Shown here piece after piece: positions 1 to 7,445 of a DNA stretch of 17,194 nucleotides. The position numbers were made by a program, and so were the translations under genes. How positions within the stretch are numbered: position 1 is the stretch's first letter; every line of letters begins with the position of its first letter. The DNA comes from an uncultured Elioraea sp. (lineage in GTDB: Bacteria; Pseudomonadota; Alphaproteobacteria; Acetobacterales; Acetobacteraceae), in the NCBI GenBank assembly GCA_937995555.1, contig CALKJX010000253.1, forward strand, positions 1-17,194. The letters run 5' to 3'. Below the pieces are notes generated by a model. That model searched no databases. It saw only the letters and a program-made list of their open reading frames with translations, and was not told where the DNA came from.

Positions 1-824
1 TGCGGCTGGTGAAGGGCAGCCACATCGTCGTGCGCCGGCTGTGGGATGGCCCGCACGCCTACATCTTCCAGAACGCGGACGGGCGGATCTGCTTCGCGAT
101 CCCCTACGAGGGCGACTTCACGCTGATCGGCACCACCGATCAGGACTTCACCGGCGATCCGGGCACGGTCGCGATCGGCGAGGACGAGACGCGCTATCTC
201 TGCGCTGCGGTCAGCGCCTACCTCGCCCGGCCGGTCACGCCGGCGGACGTGGTGTGGAGCTTCGCCGGGGTGCGGCCGCTCTACGACGACGGCGCGTCGC
301 GGGCCCAGGAGGCGACGCGCGACTATGTGCTGAGCCTCGACGCACCCGCGGGAGCCCCGCCGCTGCTGTCGGTATTCGGCGGCAAGATCACCACCTATCG
401 CCGTCTCGCCGAGGCCGCGCTCGCGAGGCTCGCGCCGCATCTGCCGATGCGCGGCGCCTGGACCGCGTCCGCGCCGCTGCCGGGCGGCGACTTCCCGCAT
501 GACGGCGCGCCCGCGCTCGCCGAGCGACTCATCGCGCAGCATCCGTGGCTCGCGCCCGCCACCGCGCGGCGGCTGGTGCGCCAGTTCGGCACGGACGCGT
601 TCCGTCTGCTCGACGGCGCGGATGGCCCCGAACCGACCCTGGTCGCCGACCTCACCCCGCGCGAGGCGCGTTGGATGATCGAGCGCGAATGGGCGCGCAC
701 GCCGGACGACATCCTCTGGCGTCGCACCAGGCTCGGGCTGCGCGCGTCAAACGGCGAGGTCGCCGCGCTCGCGCGCTTCATGGGCGCACCGGCCGACATG
801 CCCGGACAGCGTGCCGCGGAATGA
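1..824 (+). CDS. glpD: Aerobic glycerol-3-phosphate dehydrogenase, C-terminal part (5' end outside window)
   Basis: GlpD is the FAD-dependent, membrane-associated enzyme that oxidises sn-glycerol-3-phosphate to dihydroxyacetone phosphate and passes electrons to quinone. The gene enters the window already open; the first complete codon is at 3 and the stop is TGA 822-824. About 273 residues are visible, against roughly 500 for the full family protein, so the N-terminal FAD-binding Rossmann part lies upstream. Family landmarks are the opening LVKGSHIVV, then QNADGRICFAIPYE, the stretch TLIGTTDQDF, WSFAGVRPLYDD, FGGKITTYRRLAE, and the C-terminal helical domain ending in DDILWRRTRLGL. No frameshift is seen. 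The next gene, glpK, starts 19 bases after the stop, so the two are very likely one operon (order glpD-glpK). Identity is secure; regulation cannot be judged because the promoter is outside the window. Confidence 0.95.
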   Translation, partial: RLVKGSHIVVRRLWDGPHAYIFQNADGRICFAIPYEGDFTLIGTTDQDFTGDPGTVAIGEDETRYLCAAVSAYLARPVTPADVVWSFAGVRPLYDDGASRAQEATRDYVLSLDAPAGAPPLLSVFGGKITTYRRLAEAALARLAPHLPMRGAWTASAPLPGGDFPHDGAPALAERLIAQHPWLAPATARRLVRQFGTDAFRLLDGADGPEPTLVADLTPREARWMIEREWARTPDDILWRRTRLGLRASNGEVAALARFMGAPADMPGQRAAE

Positions 825-843
825 CCGCTTCACGGGGGTGCCG

Positions 844-2331
844 ATGACCTATGTTCTCGCGCTCGATCAGGGCACCACCTCGACGCGGGCGATCCTGTTC
901 GACGCGGCACTCACGCCCGTCGCCACCGCCCAGGAGGAGTTCCCCCAGCACTTCCCGCAGTCCGGCTGGGTCGAGCACGACGCCGAGGATCTGTGGCGGA
1001 CCTCGATCGGGACGATGCGCGCGGCGATCGCCAAGGCCGGCATCGCAGCGCGCAAGGTCGCGGCGATCGGCATCACCAACCAGCGCGAGACCGTGGTGGT
1101 GTGGGACCGCGCGACCGGCACGCCGATCCATCGCGCGATCGTCTGGCAGGATCGCCGCACCGCGGAAGCCTGCGCCGCCCTGCGCGAGGCGGGCCACGAG
1201 GCGCTGATCACCACCCGCACCGGGCTGCTCGCCGATCCCTACTTCTCCGCCACCAAGATCGCCTGGCTGCTCGACCATGTGCCCGGCGCGCGCGCGGCCG
1301 CCGAGGCGGGCGCGCTCGCCTTCGGCACGGTCGATTCCTTCCTGGTCTGGCGGCTGACCGGCGGCAGGGTGCACGCGACCGATGCCACCAACGCTGCGCG
1401 CACCCTGCTCTGCGACATCCGCACCGGGCAGTGGGACGACGAGTTGCTGGCGCTGTTCCGCATCCCTCGTGCTTTGCTGCCCGAGATCCGCGACTGCGCC
1501 GCCGAGTTCGGCACGACGGACCCGGCGCTGCTCGGCGCCGCGGTGGCGATCCGCGGCATCGCCGGCGACCAGCAGGCCGCAACCCTCGGTCAGGGCTGTG
1601 TCGCGCCGGGGATGATGAAATCGACCTACGGCACGGGCTGCTTCGCGCTGCTGAACACGGGGGCGGCGCCGGTCGTGTCGCGCGCGCGGCTGCTCTCGAC
1701 GATCGTCTGGCAGCTCGGCGGAGAGCGCACCTATGCGCTCGAAGGCGCGATCTTCGTTGCCGGCGCGGCCGTGCAGTGGCTGCGCGACGGGCTCGGCGTG
1801 ATCGGCTCGGCGGCCGAGACCCAGGCGCTCGCCGAGGCGGCCGATCCCGCGCAGCGCGTGATCCTGGTGCCGGCCTTCACCGGGCTCGGCGCGCCGTGGT
1901 GGGACGCGGACGCCCGCGGGGCGCTCTACGGGCTCACGCGCGGCACCGGCCCGCGCGAGCTCGCGCGCGCCGCGCTGGAAAGTGTGGGGTTCCAGACACG
2001 CGACCTGATCGAGGCGATGCGGCGCGACTGGGGCGCGGCCGCCGGTTCCGTGCTGCGCGTGGACGGCGGCATGACCGCGTCGGACTGGACGATGCAGTTC
2101 CTTGCCGACATCCTCGGCGCGCCCGTGGACCGGCCCGTTGTGACCGAGACGACCGCGCTCGGCGCGGCCTATCTCGCCGCGCTGCGATCGGGCCTCGCGC
2201 CCGAACCCGAAGCCTGGGCCGCGCGCTGGCGGGCCGAGCGGCGCTTCGAGCCGGCGATGGCTGCGGATTGCCGCGACGCGCTCTACGTCGCCTGGCAGGA
2301 TGCGGTCGCGCGCACGGTGTCGCGCCGGTGA
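844..2331 (+). CDS. glpK: Glycerol kinase
   Basis: Cytoplasmic ATP:glycerol 3-phosphotransferase, making the glycerol-3-phosphate that GlpD oxidises. The protein has 495 residues, the usual length. FGGY-kinase landmarks run in order: phosphate-binding DQGTTSTR (8-15), NQRET with the glycerol-contacting Arg81-Glu82, Tyr133 in DPYFSATK, GTVDSFLVWRLTGG (161-174), catalytic Asp242 in AGDQQAA, STYGTGCF (260-267), FTGLGAPWW, and the C-terminal DGGMTASDW and TETTALGAAYLA. I chose ATG 844 because family proteins start a few residues before the LDQGTT strand and a GGGGGTG purine run lies just upstream. An in-frame GTG at 811 would overlap glpD by 14 bases and add an unrelated 11-residue tail. The loop that binds fructose-1,6-bisphosphate in the E. 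coli enzyme (GGKGGTR) is not recognisable before AGDQQ, nor is the C-terminal IIA-Glc docking segment, so allosteric control probably differs (inference). Confidence 0.97.
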   Translation: MTYVLALDQGTTSTRAILFDAALTPVATAQEEFPQHFPQSGWVEHDAEDLWRTSIGTMRAAIAKAGIAARKVAAIGITNQRETVVVWDRATGTPIHRAIVWQDRRTAEACAALREAGHEALITTRTGLLADPYFSATKIAWLLDHVPGARAAAEAGALAFGTVDSFLVWRLTGGRVHATDATNAARTLLCDIRTGQWDDELLALFRIPRALLPEIRDCAAEFGTTDPALLGAAVAIRGIAGDQQAATLGQGCVAPGMMKSTYGTGCFALLNTGAAPVVSRARLLSTIVWQLGGERTYALEGAIFVAGAAVQWLRDGLGVIGSAAETQALAEAADPAQRVILVPAFTGLGAPWWDADARGALYGLTRGTGPRELARAALESVGFQTRDLIEAMRRDWGAAAGSVLRVDGGMTASDWTMQFLADILGAPVDRPVVTETTALGAAYLAALRSGLAPEPEAWAARWRAERRFEPAMAADCRDALYVAWQDAVARTVSRR

Positions 2332-2406
2332 TGCGGACGGGCTGGATCGTTCCGCCGCGACGGGGCATGGATCCCGGCAGGACCCTGGACAGGATGGGCG
2401 CTCCGC

Positions 2407-3606
2407 ATGGCTGAACGCGACCGGGTGGTGATCGTCGGCGCCGGCCCGGTCGGGCTGACGCTCGCGCTGCTGCTCGGCCGCGCCGGCATCCCGGCGGTGG
2501 TGCTGGAGGCTGAGGCCGACATCGCCGAGGAGCTGCGCGCCAGCACGTTCCATCCGCCCACGCTCGACATGCTCGACACGCTCGGGCTGGCTGAGCCGCT
2601 GATCGCCCGGGGGCTTGTCACGCCGACCTGGCAGGTGCGGATGCACGAGACCGGCGAGCGCGCCGAGTTCGATCTCGGCGTGCTGGCGGCCGATACCGCG
2701 CATCCGTTCCGCCTGCAGGCCGAACAGCACAAGCTCTCGCGCCTGCTGCTCGCGGCCCTCGCCGCCGAGCCGCTGGCGGAGGTGCGCTTCGGCCACGCCG
2801 TGACTTCGGTCGCGCAGGACGCGGACCGGGCGCGCGCCGCCGGCGACGGGTTCTCGCTCGACGCAAGCTACGTGATCGGCTGCGACGGCGCGCGCAGTGT
2901 GGTGCGCCGTGCCATGGGCCTCGCCTTCGAGGGCGGCACCTACCCCGAGACGACCATCCTCGCGACCACGCCGTTCCCGTTCCACGAGGTCATGCCGGGC
3001 CTTTCGAACGTGAACTACATCTGGACCGAGAGCCCCGCCTCCTCCGGCACCTTCTCGCTGCTCCGCGTGCCCGGCCGGTGGCGCGCGAGCCTCTACCCGG
3101 CGCCGGACGAGACGGTCGAGCAGGCGCTCGCGCCCGCGGCGATCGAGCGCAAGCTGCAGGCGATCCATCCGCGGCCGGAATGCTACGAGGTGCAGGACCT
3201 GCGCCCCTACCGCATCCACCAGCGCATCGTGCCGACCTACCGCGTCGGCCGGCTGCTGCTCGCCGGCGACGCGGCGCATCTCAACAGCCCGTCGGGCGGC
3301 ATGGGCATGAACGGCGGCATCCACGACGCCTTCGAACTCGCTGCGACGCTCCGCGCGGTGTGGTGCGGCGAGGCGGAGGCCGCGCTGCTCGACCGCTACA
3401 CGCGCCGCCGCCGCCCCGTGGCCGAACGCGAGATCATCGCCCAGGCCGACCGCAACCGCGCGCGCATGCGCGAGCGCGATCCCGCGCGACGGCGCGCGAT
3501 GCTCGAGGATCTCCAGCGCACCGCCGCCGATCCGGTGAAGGCGCGCGCATATCTGCTGCGCAGTTCGATGATCGCCGGGCTGCGCGAGGCCGCCACGATC
3601 GCTTGA
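2407..3606 (+). CDS. FAD-dependent aromatic-ring-hydroxylase-type monooxygenase (PF01494-like)
   Basis: A group A flavoprotein monooxygenase of the PHBH/UbiH/MhpA superfamily, which uses NAD(P)H and O2 to hydroxylate an aromatic or otherwise activated substrate in the cytoplasm. The 399-residue protein shows the three diagnostic motifs. The first is the N-terminal Rossmann GAGPVG (11-16) with acidic Glu34 closing beta-2. The second is the DG motif CDGARSVVRR (159-168). The third is the GD motif AGDAAHLNSPSGGMGMN (286-302), which binds the FAD ribityl and pyrophosphate. It lacks the C-terminal thioredoxin-like domain of the longer phenol/MhpA hydroxylases. The C-terminus after 330 is an Arg-rich helix. 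ATG 2407 is 75 bases after glpK; the nearest Shine-Dalgarno-like AGGA is about 12 bases upstream, which is weak. A TctC-type receptor follows 14 bases later, suggesting joint work on an imported organic acid (inference). The substrate cannot be read from sequence. Confidence 0.85.
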   Translation: MAERDRVVIVGAGPVGLTLALLLGRAGIPAVVLEAEADIAEELRASTFHPPTLDMLDTLGLAEPLIARGLVTPTWQVRMHETGERAEFDLGVLAADTAHPFRLQAEQHKLSRLLLAALAAEPLAEVRFGHAVTSVAQDADRARAAGDGFSLDASYVIGCDGARSVVRRAMGLAFEGGTYPETTILATTPFPFHEVMPGLSNVNYIWTESPASSGTFSLLRVPGRWRASLYPAPDETVEQALAPAAIERKLQAIHPRPECYEVQDLRPYRIHQRIVPTYRVGRLLLAGDAAHLNSPSGGMGMNGGIHDAFELAATLRAVWCGEAEAALLDRYTRRRRPVAEREIIAQADRNRARMRERDPARRRAMLEDLQRTAADPVKARAYLLRSSMIAGLREAATIA

Positions 3607-3620
3607 CAGGGAGACCCGGG

Positions 3621-4574
3621 ATGCACCGACGCCTGCTGCTCACCCTTCCCGCGCTGCTTGCCACGGCGGGGGCGCGGGCCCAGTCCTGGCCCACGCGGCC
3701 GCTGCGCGTCATCGTGCCGTTCCCGCCCGGCGGCACGACCGACTTCATCGCCCGCCTGGTGGCGCAGCGGCTCTCGACCGTGCTCGGCCAACCGGTGGTG
3801 GTGGAGAACCGCGCCGGCGCCGGCGGCACGGTCGGCTCCGACGTCATCGCCAAGAGCCCCCCCGACGGCTACGGCTTCGTCGTCTCCAACATCGCCGCGC
3901 ACGGCGTCGCCCCGGCGATCTATCCGAACATCCCCTACGATGCCGTGCGCGACTTCACGCACATCGCCATGCTGGCCGAGATCCCCTCGGTGCTGGTGGT
4001 GAACGTGGACAGCCCGATCCGCGATCTCGCCGGCTTCATCGCCGCGGCTAAGGCGAAGCCCGGCGGGCTCACGGTCGGCTCGCCGGGCAACGGCACGTCG
4101 AGCCACATAAAGCAGGAGATCCTGAAGCGCGCGGCCGGGATCGAGACCGTGCACGTGCCCTATCGCGGCTCCGGGCCGATGATGAACGACGTCGCCGCGG
4201 GGCAGATCGACGCGATGATCACCACGCTGGTGGAGGCCGGGCGCAACCCGCGCTTCCGCCTGCTGGCGGTGACGGCGGCGGATCGGGTCGAGGGCTGGCG
4301 CGAGGTGCCAACCTTCCGCGAGCTCGGCTACCCCGATCTCGTCGCCTCGACCTGGTTCGGCCTGTCGGGCCCCGCCGGACTGCCGCGCCCGATCGTCGAG
4401 CGGCTCAATGCCGAGGTGCTGGCGGCGCTGGCCACGCCGGAGATCGCCGCGCGCCTGGTCGAGACCGGCTCGACGCCGCGGCGGATGAGCCCGGAGGACT
4501 ACACGGCGTTCCTGACCGCGGAGGTCGCGCGCTGGGGCGCGGTGGTGCGCGCGGCCAACATCACGCTGGGCTGA
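3621..4574 (+). CDS. Tripartite tricarboxylate transporter substrate-binding protein (TctC/Bug family)
   Basis: A periplasmic receptor of the Bug (Bordetella uptake gene)/TctC family, PF03401, binding carboxylates or other small organic ligands. It has 317 residues, the typical length. A classical Sec signal peptide is visible: basic MHRR, hydrophobic LLLTLPALLATAG, and probable cleavage at ARA|QSW after residue 20. Mature landmarks are WPTRPLRVIVPFPPGGTTD with the ligand-gripping PFPPGG loop, the strand around VVVENRAGAGG, AKSPPDGYG, the PYDAVRDFTHIAM segment, the GSPGNGTSSH loop, VHVPYRGSGPMMNDVAAGQID, and the late EVPTFRELGYPD. ATG 3621 has a purine-rich GGGAGA upstream. No tctA or tctB membrane gene is in the window, as is usual for this heavily expanded, often orphan family. 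It probably forms an operon with the monooxygenase upstream. The ligand is unknown. Confidence 0.92.
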   Translation: MHRRLLLTLPALLATAGARAQSWPTRPLRVIVPFPPGGTTDFIARLVAQRLSTVLGQPVVVENRAGAGGTVGSDVIAKSPPDGYGFVVSNIAAHGVAPAIYPNIPYDAVRDFTHIAMLAEIPSVLVVNVDSPIRDLAGFIAAAKAKPGGLTVGSPGNGTSSHIKQEILKRAAGIETVHVPYRGSGPMMNDVAAGQIDAMITTLVEAGRNPRFRLLAVTAADRVEGWREVPTFRELGYPDLVASTWFGLSGPAGLPRPIVERLNAEVLAALATPEIAARLVETGSTPRRMSPEDYTAFLTAEVARWGAVVRAANITLG

Positions 4575-4584
4575 ACCGGCGCGG

Positions 4585-5802
4585 TCAGCGGCGCGGCAGC
4601 ACGCCCGCCCGGTCGGCGAGCAGGGCGCGCATGGCGTCGGCCGGCAGGGGGGGCGAGAACAGATAGCCCTGGGCGAGGTCGAAGCCGAGCGCGCGCACGG
4701 CATCACGGTCGGCGCGGGTCTCGACCCCCTCGGCGACCACCTTCGCCTCGAAGCCGTGGCCGAGCTCGACCGCGGCGCGGCAGATGCGGCGCAGCGCCTC
4801 GTCCCCGGCGCAGCCATGCACGATCGCACGCTCGATCTTCAGCTCGACGAAGGGGATGTGGCGCAGCCGCTCGAAGGTGGCGTAGCCGGTGCCGAAATCG
4901 TCGATCGAGATGCTGAAGCCGTGCAGCACGGCGCGCGTGGCGAAGGCCTCGGCCGCAGCGAGGTCGCCGATCAGGTCGGTCTCGGTGATCTCGAGGATCA
5001 GCCGCTGCTCCACGCCTGGGCCGAGCGCCTTCAGCGCCTCGATCAGCCCGGGCCGCAGGATGGTGCGGCCGGCGATGTTGATCGAGGCCGGCAGGTGCGA
5101 GCCGGCGCGCGCGCAGAGGGCAAGCGCCGCGCGCGCCGCGGCGACCGTGAGGTCGTGCAGGTCGGCATCCGCGATCGGCGGCAGGAACGCCGAGGGCGCG
5201 AGCACGCCTCGCTCGGGGTGGCGGATGCGCGCCAGCGCCTCCATGCCCGCGATCAGGTTGCTGCCGAGATCGATCTTCGGCTGGTACCAGAACTCGACCC
5301 AGCCGTTATCGAGGGCGGCACGCAGCAGTCCCGGCTCGACGGGCTCGGTGCGGTGCGGCGGCGCGACCTCGACCGCGCCGCCGAAGGCGGAGACCACGGC
5401 CTCGAGCTCGCGCCGCCGGAACGGCTTGCGCAGCGTGCCGCCGATCTCGACGCCGGCGCGCTCGCCGATCCGGCGCGCATGGTCGAGCACCGATCCCGTA
5501 TGGCCGCTCATCAGCACCACCCGGCCGGCGAAGCCGCGGTCGTGCAGCAGACTGAAGATCTCGACGGCATCGCTGTCGCCGAGCGAGAGATCGAGCAGCA
5601 GCAGGTCGGGGTGCGGGGCATCGAGCGCCTGGAGCAGATGGTCCTTCGAGGTCACGCCCTGCGCGTCGATGCCGAGCTTGCGCAACTGGGCCGTGACGAC
5701 CGTGCAGATGTCGACATGGTCGTCGACGACGATTGCCGTCCGGACACCGGAGGCCGGCCGGCCTTCGCTGTCCTCCGGTCGGTCGGCCGTTCCTGGCGCC
5801 AT
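4585..5802 (-). CDS. Response regulator with REC and EAL domains (predicted c-di-GMP phosphodiesterase)
   Basis: A 405-residue cytoplasmic two-domain protein of the RocR/PvrR architecture. The REC domain (about 22-140) keeps every phosphorylation residue: acidic pair Asp27-Asp28, acceptor Asp71 in LLLDLSLGD, Ser99 in LMSGHTG, and Lys126 in LRKPF. The EAL domain (about 160-400) keeps the residues needed to hydrolyse c-di-GMP to pGpG: Glu178 in MEALAR, Asn222 in NIAG, Glu251 in EITE, Asp281-Asp282 in DDFGTGYATF (loop 6), Lys302, Glu338 in VAEGVET, and Gln358 in AQGYLFSPPLP. The common LKID motif reads LKIE here. It is therefore predicted active and phospho-controlled, but no histidine kinase is nearby. 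ATG 5802 has no strong Shine-Dalgarno; the first 20 residues look disordered and no better in-frame start was found. The gene ends 10 bases from the convergent Bug gene and is divergent from ndh. Confidence 0.93.
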   Translation of the reverse strand: MAPGTADRPEDSEGRPASGVRTAIVVDDHVDICTVVTAQLRKLGIDAQGVTSKDHLLQALDAPHPDLLLLDLSLGDSDAVEIFSLLHDRGFAGRVVLMSGHTGSVLDHARRIGERAGVEIGGTLRKPFRRRELEAVVSAFGGAVEVAPPHRTEPVEPGLLRAALDNGWVEFWYQPKIDLGSNLIAGMEALARIRHPERGVLAPSAFLPPIADADLHDLTVAAARAALALCARAGSHLPASINIAGRTILRPGLIEALKALGPGVEQRLILEITETDLIGDLAAAEAFATRAVLHGFSISIDDFGTGYATFERLRHIPFVELKIERAIVHGCAGDEALRRICRAAVELGHGFEAKVVAEGVETRADRDAVRALGFDLAQGYLFSPPLPADAMRALLADRAGVLPRR

Positions 5803-6026
5803 GGGGAATGCGTGGGCTCCACTGAGGTCCCGCGAAGATGGGCCCGGTTTCCTAATACTCCATTATTGCGCGCAGTGACTACCGCAGTGGTTGTGGTCAT
5901 CGGAGCGGAGCCGCGGCACCGTGCCGGACACGGCGATCCTTGCCGGTCCGAAGCCAGTTCGCCCTTGTCGTGGCGCGCCGCAACCCCTTGAGTCCTCCCT
6001 CCGACACCAACCCAGGGGTCCTCCGC
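5803..6026. promoter_or_regulatory. Divergent intergenic region between the REC-EAL gene and ndh
   Basis: This 224-bp spacer must hold the promoters of both divergent genes. It contains the only clearly AT-richer patch nearby (about 5848-5870, TCCTAATACTCCATTATTGC), where strand opening could start. It also holds a direct repeat CGCAGTG at 5871-5877 and 5883-5889, and a 5-bp hairpin CCGTG/CACGG at 5919-5933. I could not place a convincing -35/-10 pair on either strand, so the extent of each promoter is unknown. Confidence 0.45.
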
Positions 6027-7358
6027 ATGACCGATCGGCCGTCCAGCCGTGATGCGCACCGGATCGTTGTGGTCGGCGGCGGGGCTGCCGGTCTTGAGCT
6101 GGTCACCCGGCTCGGCGACACGCTCGGCAAGGCGGGCCGGGCACATGTCACACTGATCGAGCGCAGCCGGACGCATCTCTGGAAGCCGCTGCTGCACGCG
6201 GTCGCGGCCGGCAGCCTCGACCGGGCGGCGCATGAGCTGAACTACCTGGCCCAGGCGCGCTGGCATCGTTTCACCTACCGGCTCGGCGAGATGGTGGGGC
6301 TCGACCGGGACCGGCGCGAGGTGCGGATCGGCCCCACGCGCGACGACGAGGGACGGGAGGTGACGCCCGCCTCGACGGTGCCCTACGACACGCTGGTGAT
6401 CGCGGTGGGCAGCGTGACCAACGATTTCGGCACGCCCGGCGCGGCGCAGCACGCCGTGCCGTTGGAGACGCCCGAGCAGGCCTCGCGCTTCCATCGCCGG
6501 CTTGTCAATGCCTGCCTGCGTGCCAATGCCCAGGCGGAGCCGGTGCGGCCGGGCCAGCTGCACGTGTCGATCATCGGTGCGGGCGCCACCGGCACGGAGC
6601 TCGCGGCCGAACTGCACCGGACGGTGCGGGCGGTGATCGCCTTCGGGCTCGACCGCATCGATGCCGAGCGCGACATTCGCATCCGCCTGGTCGAAGCGGC
6701 GCCGCGCATCCTGCCCGCCCTGCCCGAACGCATCTCCGACGCCACGCGGGGCTTGCTGGAGCGGCTCGGCGTCGAGGTGCTGACCGGTACCCCGGTCAGC
6801 GAGGTGCGCGCCGACGGGGTGGTGCTGAAGGACGGTCGGCTCCTGCCTTCGGAGCTGGTGGTGTGGGCGGCGGGCGTGAAGGCGCCGGACGTGCTGCGCG
6901 ACATCGGCGGGCTGGAGACCAACCGGCTGAACCAGCTTGTTGTCCGCGAAACCCTGCAGACGACGCGCGATCCGGACGTGTTCGCGATCGGCGACTGCGC
7001 GCAATGCCCGCGGCCGGGCCATCCCCAGCCTGTGCCGCCGCGCGCCCAGGCGGCGCACCAGCAGGCATCGCACATGATCCGCCAGATCGAGCGGCGGCTC
7101 GCCGGCCGACCGCTCGAGCCGTTCGTCTATCGCGACTTCGGCTCGCTCGTGTCGTTGGGCAAGTACAGCACGGTGGGCAGCCTGATGGGGTTCCTGGTCG
7201 GGCGCAGCTTCTTCGTCGAGGGCTACTTCGCGCGGCTGATGTACCGCTCGCTCTACACGATGCATCAGATGGCGCTGCACGGCCGCACGCCGGTGCTCTG
7301 GCGCAGCCTGTTCAGCGGGTTCTCCCAGCGCCCGAGCCCGGAGGTGAAGCTGCACTGA
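6027..7358 (+). CDS. ndh: Type II NADH:quinone oxidoreductase (NDH-2)
   Basis: A single-subunit, non-proton-pumping NADH dehydrogenase that moves electrons from NADH through FAD to quinone at the cytoplasmic face of the membrane. The 443 residues match the family length (about 430-450). Landmarks are FAD-binding GGGAAGLELVTRLG (17-30), the early HLWKPLLHAVAAGSLD segment, the NADH-binding Rossmann GAGATGTELAAEL (184-196), VVWAAGVKAP (278-287), FAD-contacting FAIGDCAQ (319-326), the quinone-site motif RAQAAHQQA (339-347), and the C-terminal YRDFGSLVSLGKYSTVG (368-384). The C-terminal region, rich in Tyr, Phe and Leu (385-430), is the likely amphipathic membrane anchor. ATG 6027 is chosen because it lies just before the Rossmann strand and has an AGGGG purine run upstream; a TTG at 5940 would add an unconserved tail. 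It is monocistronic, ending in a hairpin terminator before the convergent gabD. Confidence 0.95.
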   Translation: MTDRPSSRDAHRIVVVGGGAAGLELVTRLGDTLGKAGRAHVTLIERSRTHLWKPLLHAVAAGSLDRAAHELNYLAQARWHRFTYRLGEMVGLDRDRREVRIGPTRDDEGREVTPASTVPYDTLVIAVGSVTNDFGTPGAAQHAVPLETPEQASRFHRRLVNACLRANAQAEPVRPGQLHVSIIGAGATGTELAAELHRTVRAVIAFGLDRIDAERDIRIRLVEAAPRILPALPERISDATRGLLERLGVEVLTGTPVSEVRADGVVLKDGRLLPSELVVWAAGVKAPDVLRDIGGLETNRLNQLVVRETLQTTRDPDVFAIGDCAQCPRPGHPQPVPPRAQAAHQQASHMIRQIERRLAGRPLEPFVYRDFGSLVSLGKYSTVGSLMGFLVGRSFFVEGYFARLMYRSLYTMHQMALHGRTPVLWRSLFSGFSQRPSPEVKLH

Positions 7359-7409
7359 CGGCGCTGTGATGCGCCGCGACCGGCGGGCGCGGCGCCCTCA
7401 TGGGGTGCA

Positions 7410-7445
7410 CGAGGGACCTTGCGGCCCCTCGCCTTGTTTCCCTTT
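7410..7445 (+). terminator. Hairpin terminator downstream of ndh
   Basis: CGAGGG (7410-7415) pairs with CCCTCG (7426-7431). One A/C mismatch and two further C-G pairs follow, closing on a TTGC tetraloop. A pyrimidine- and T-rich tail, CCTTGTTTCCCTTT (7432-7445), follows on the plus strand and runs into the gabD stop. Position and tail fit a Rho-independent terminator for ndh. On the minus strand the tail is absent, so termination of gabD here would be less efficient. Confidence 0.65.

Noticed and set aside
778..3324. 848-codon open frame on the minus strand across glpK and the monooxygenase
   Set aside because: It is antisense to two clear genes, has low-complexity Arg/Ala/Gly/His-rich composition and no family motifs. 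Long stop-free antisense frames are expected at this GC content.
5940..6026. Upstream TTG start for ndh adding 29 residues
   Set aside because: The added residues are not conserved in NDH-2 proteins, and ATG 6027 sits at the normal place before the FAD motif.
5652..7355. 567-codon minus-strand frame opposite ndh and extending through the control region
   Set aside because: It overlaps the fully conserved ndh gene and the REC-EAL start. No motif or ribosome-binding site was seen.
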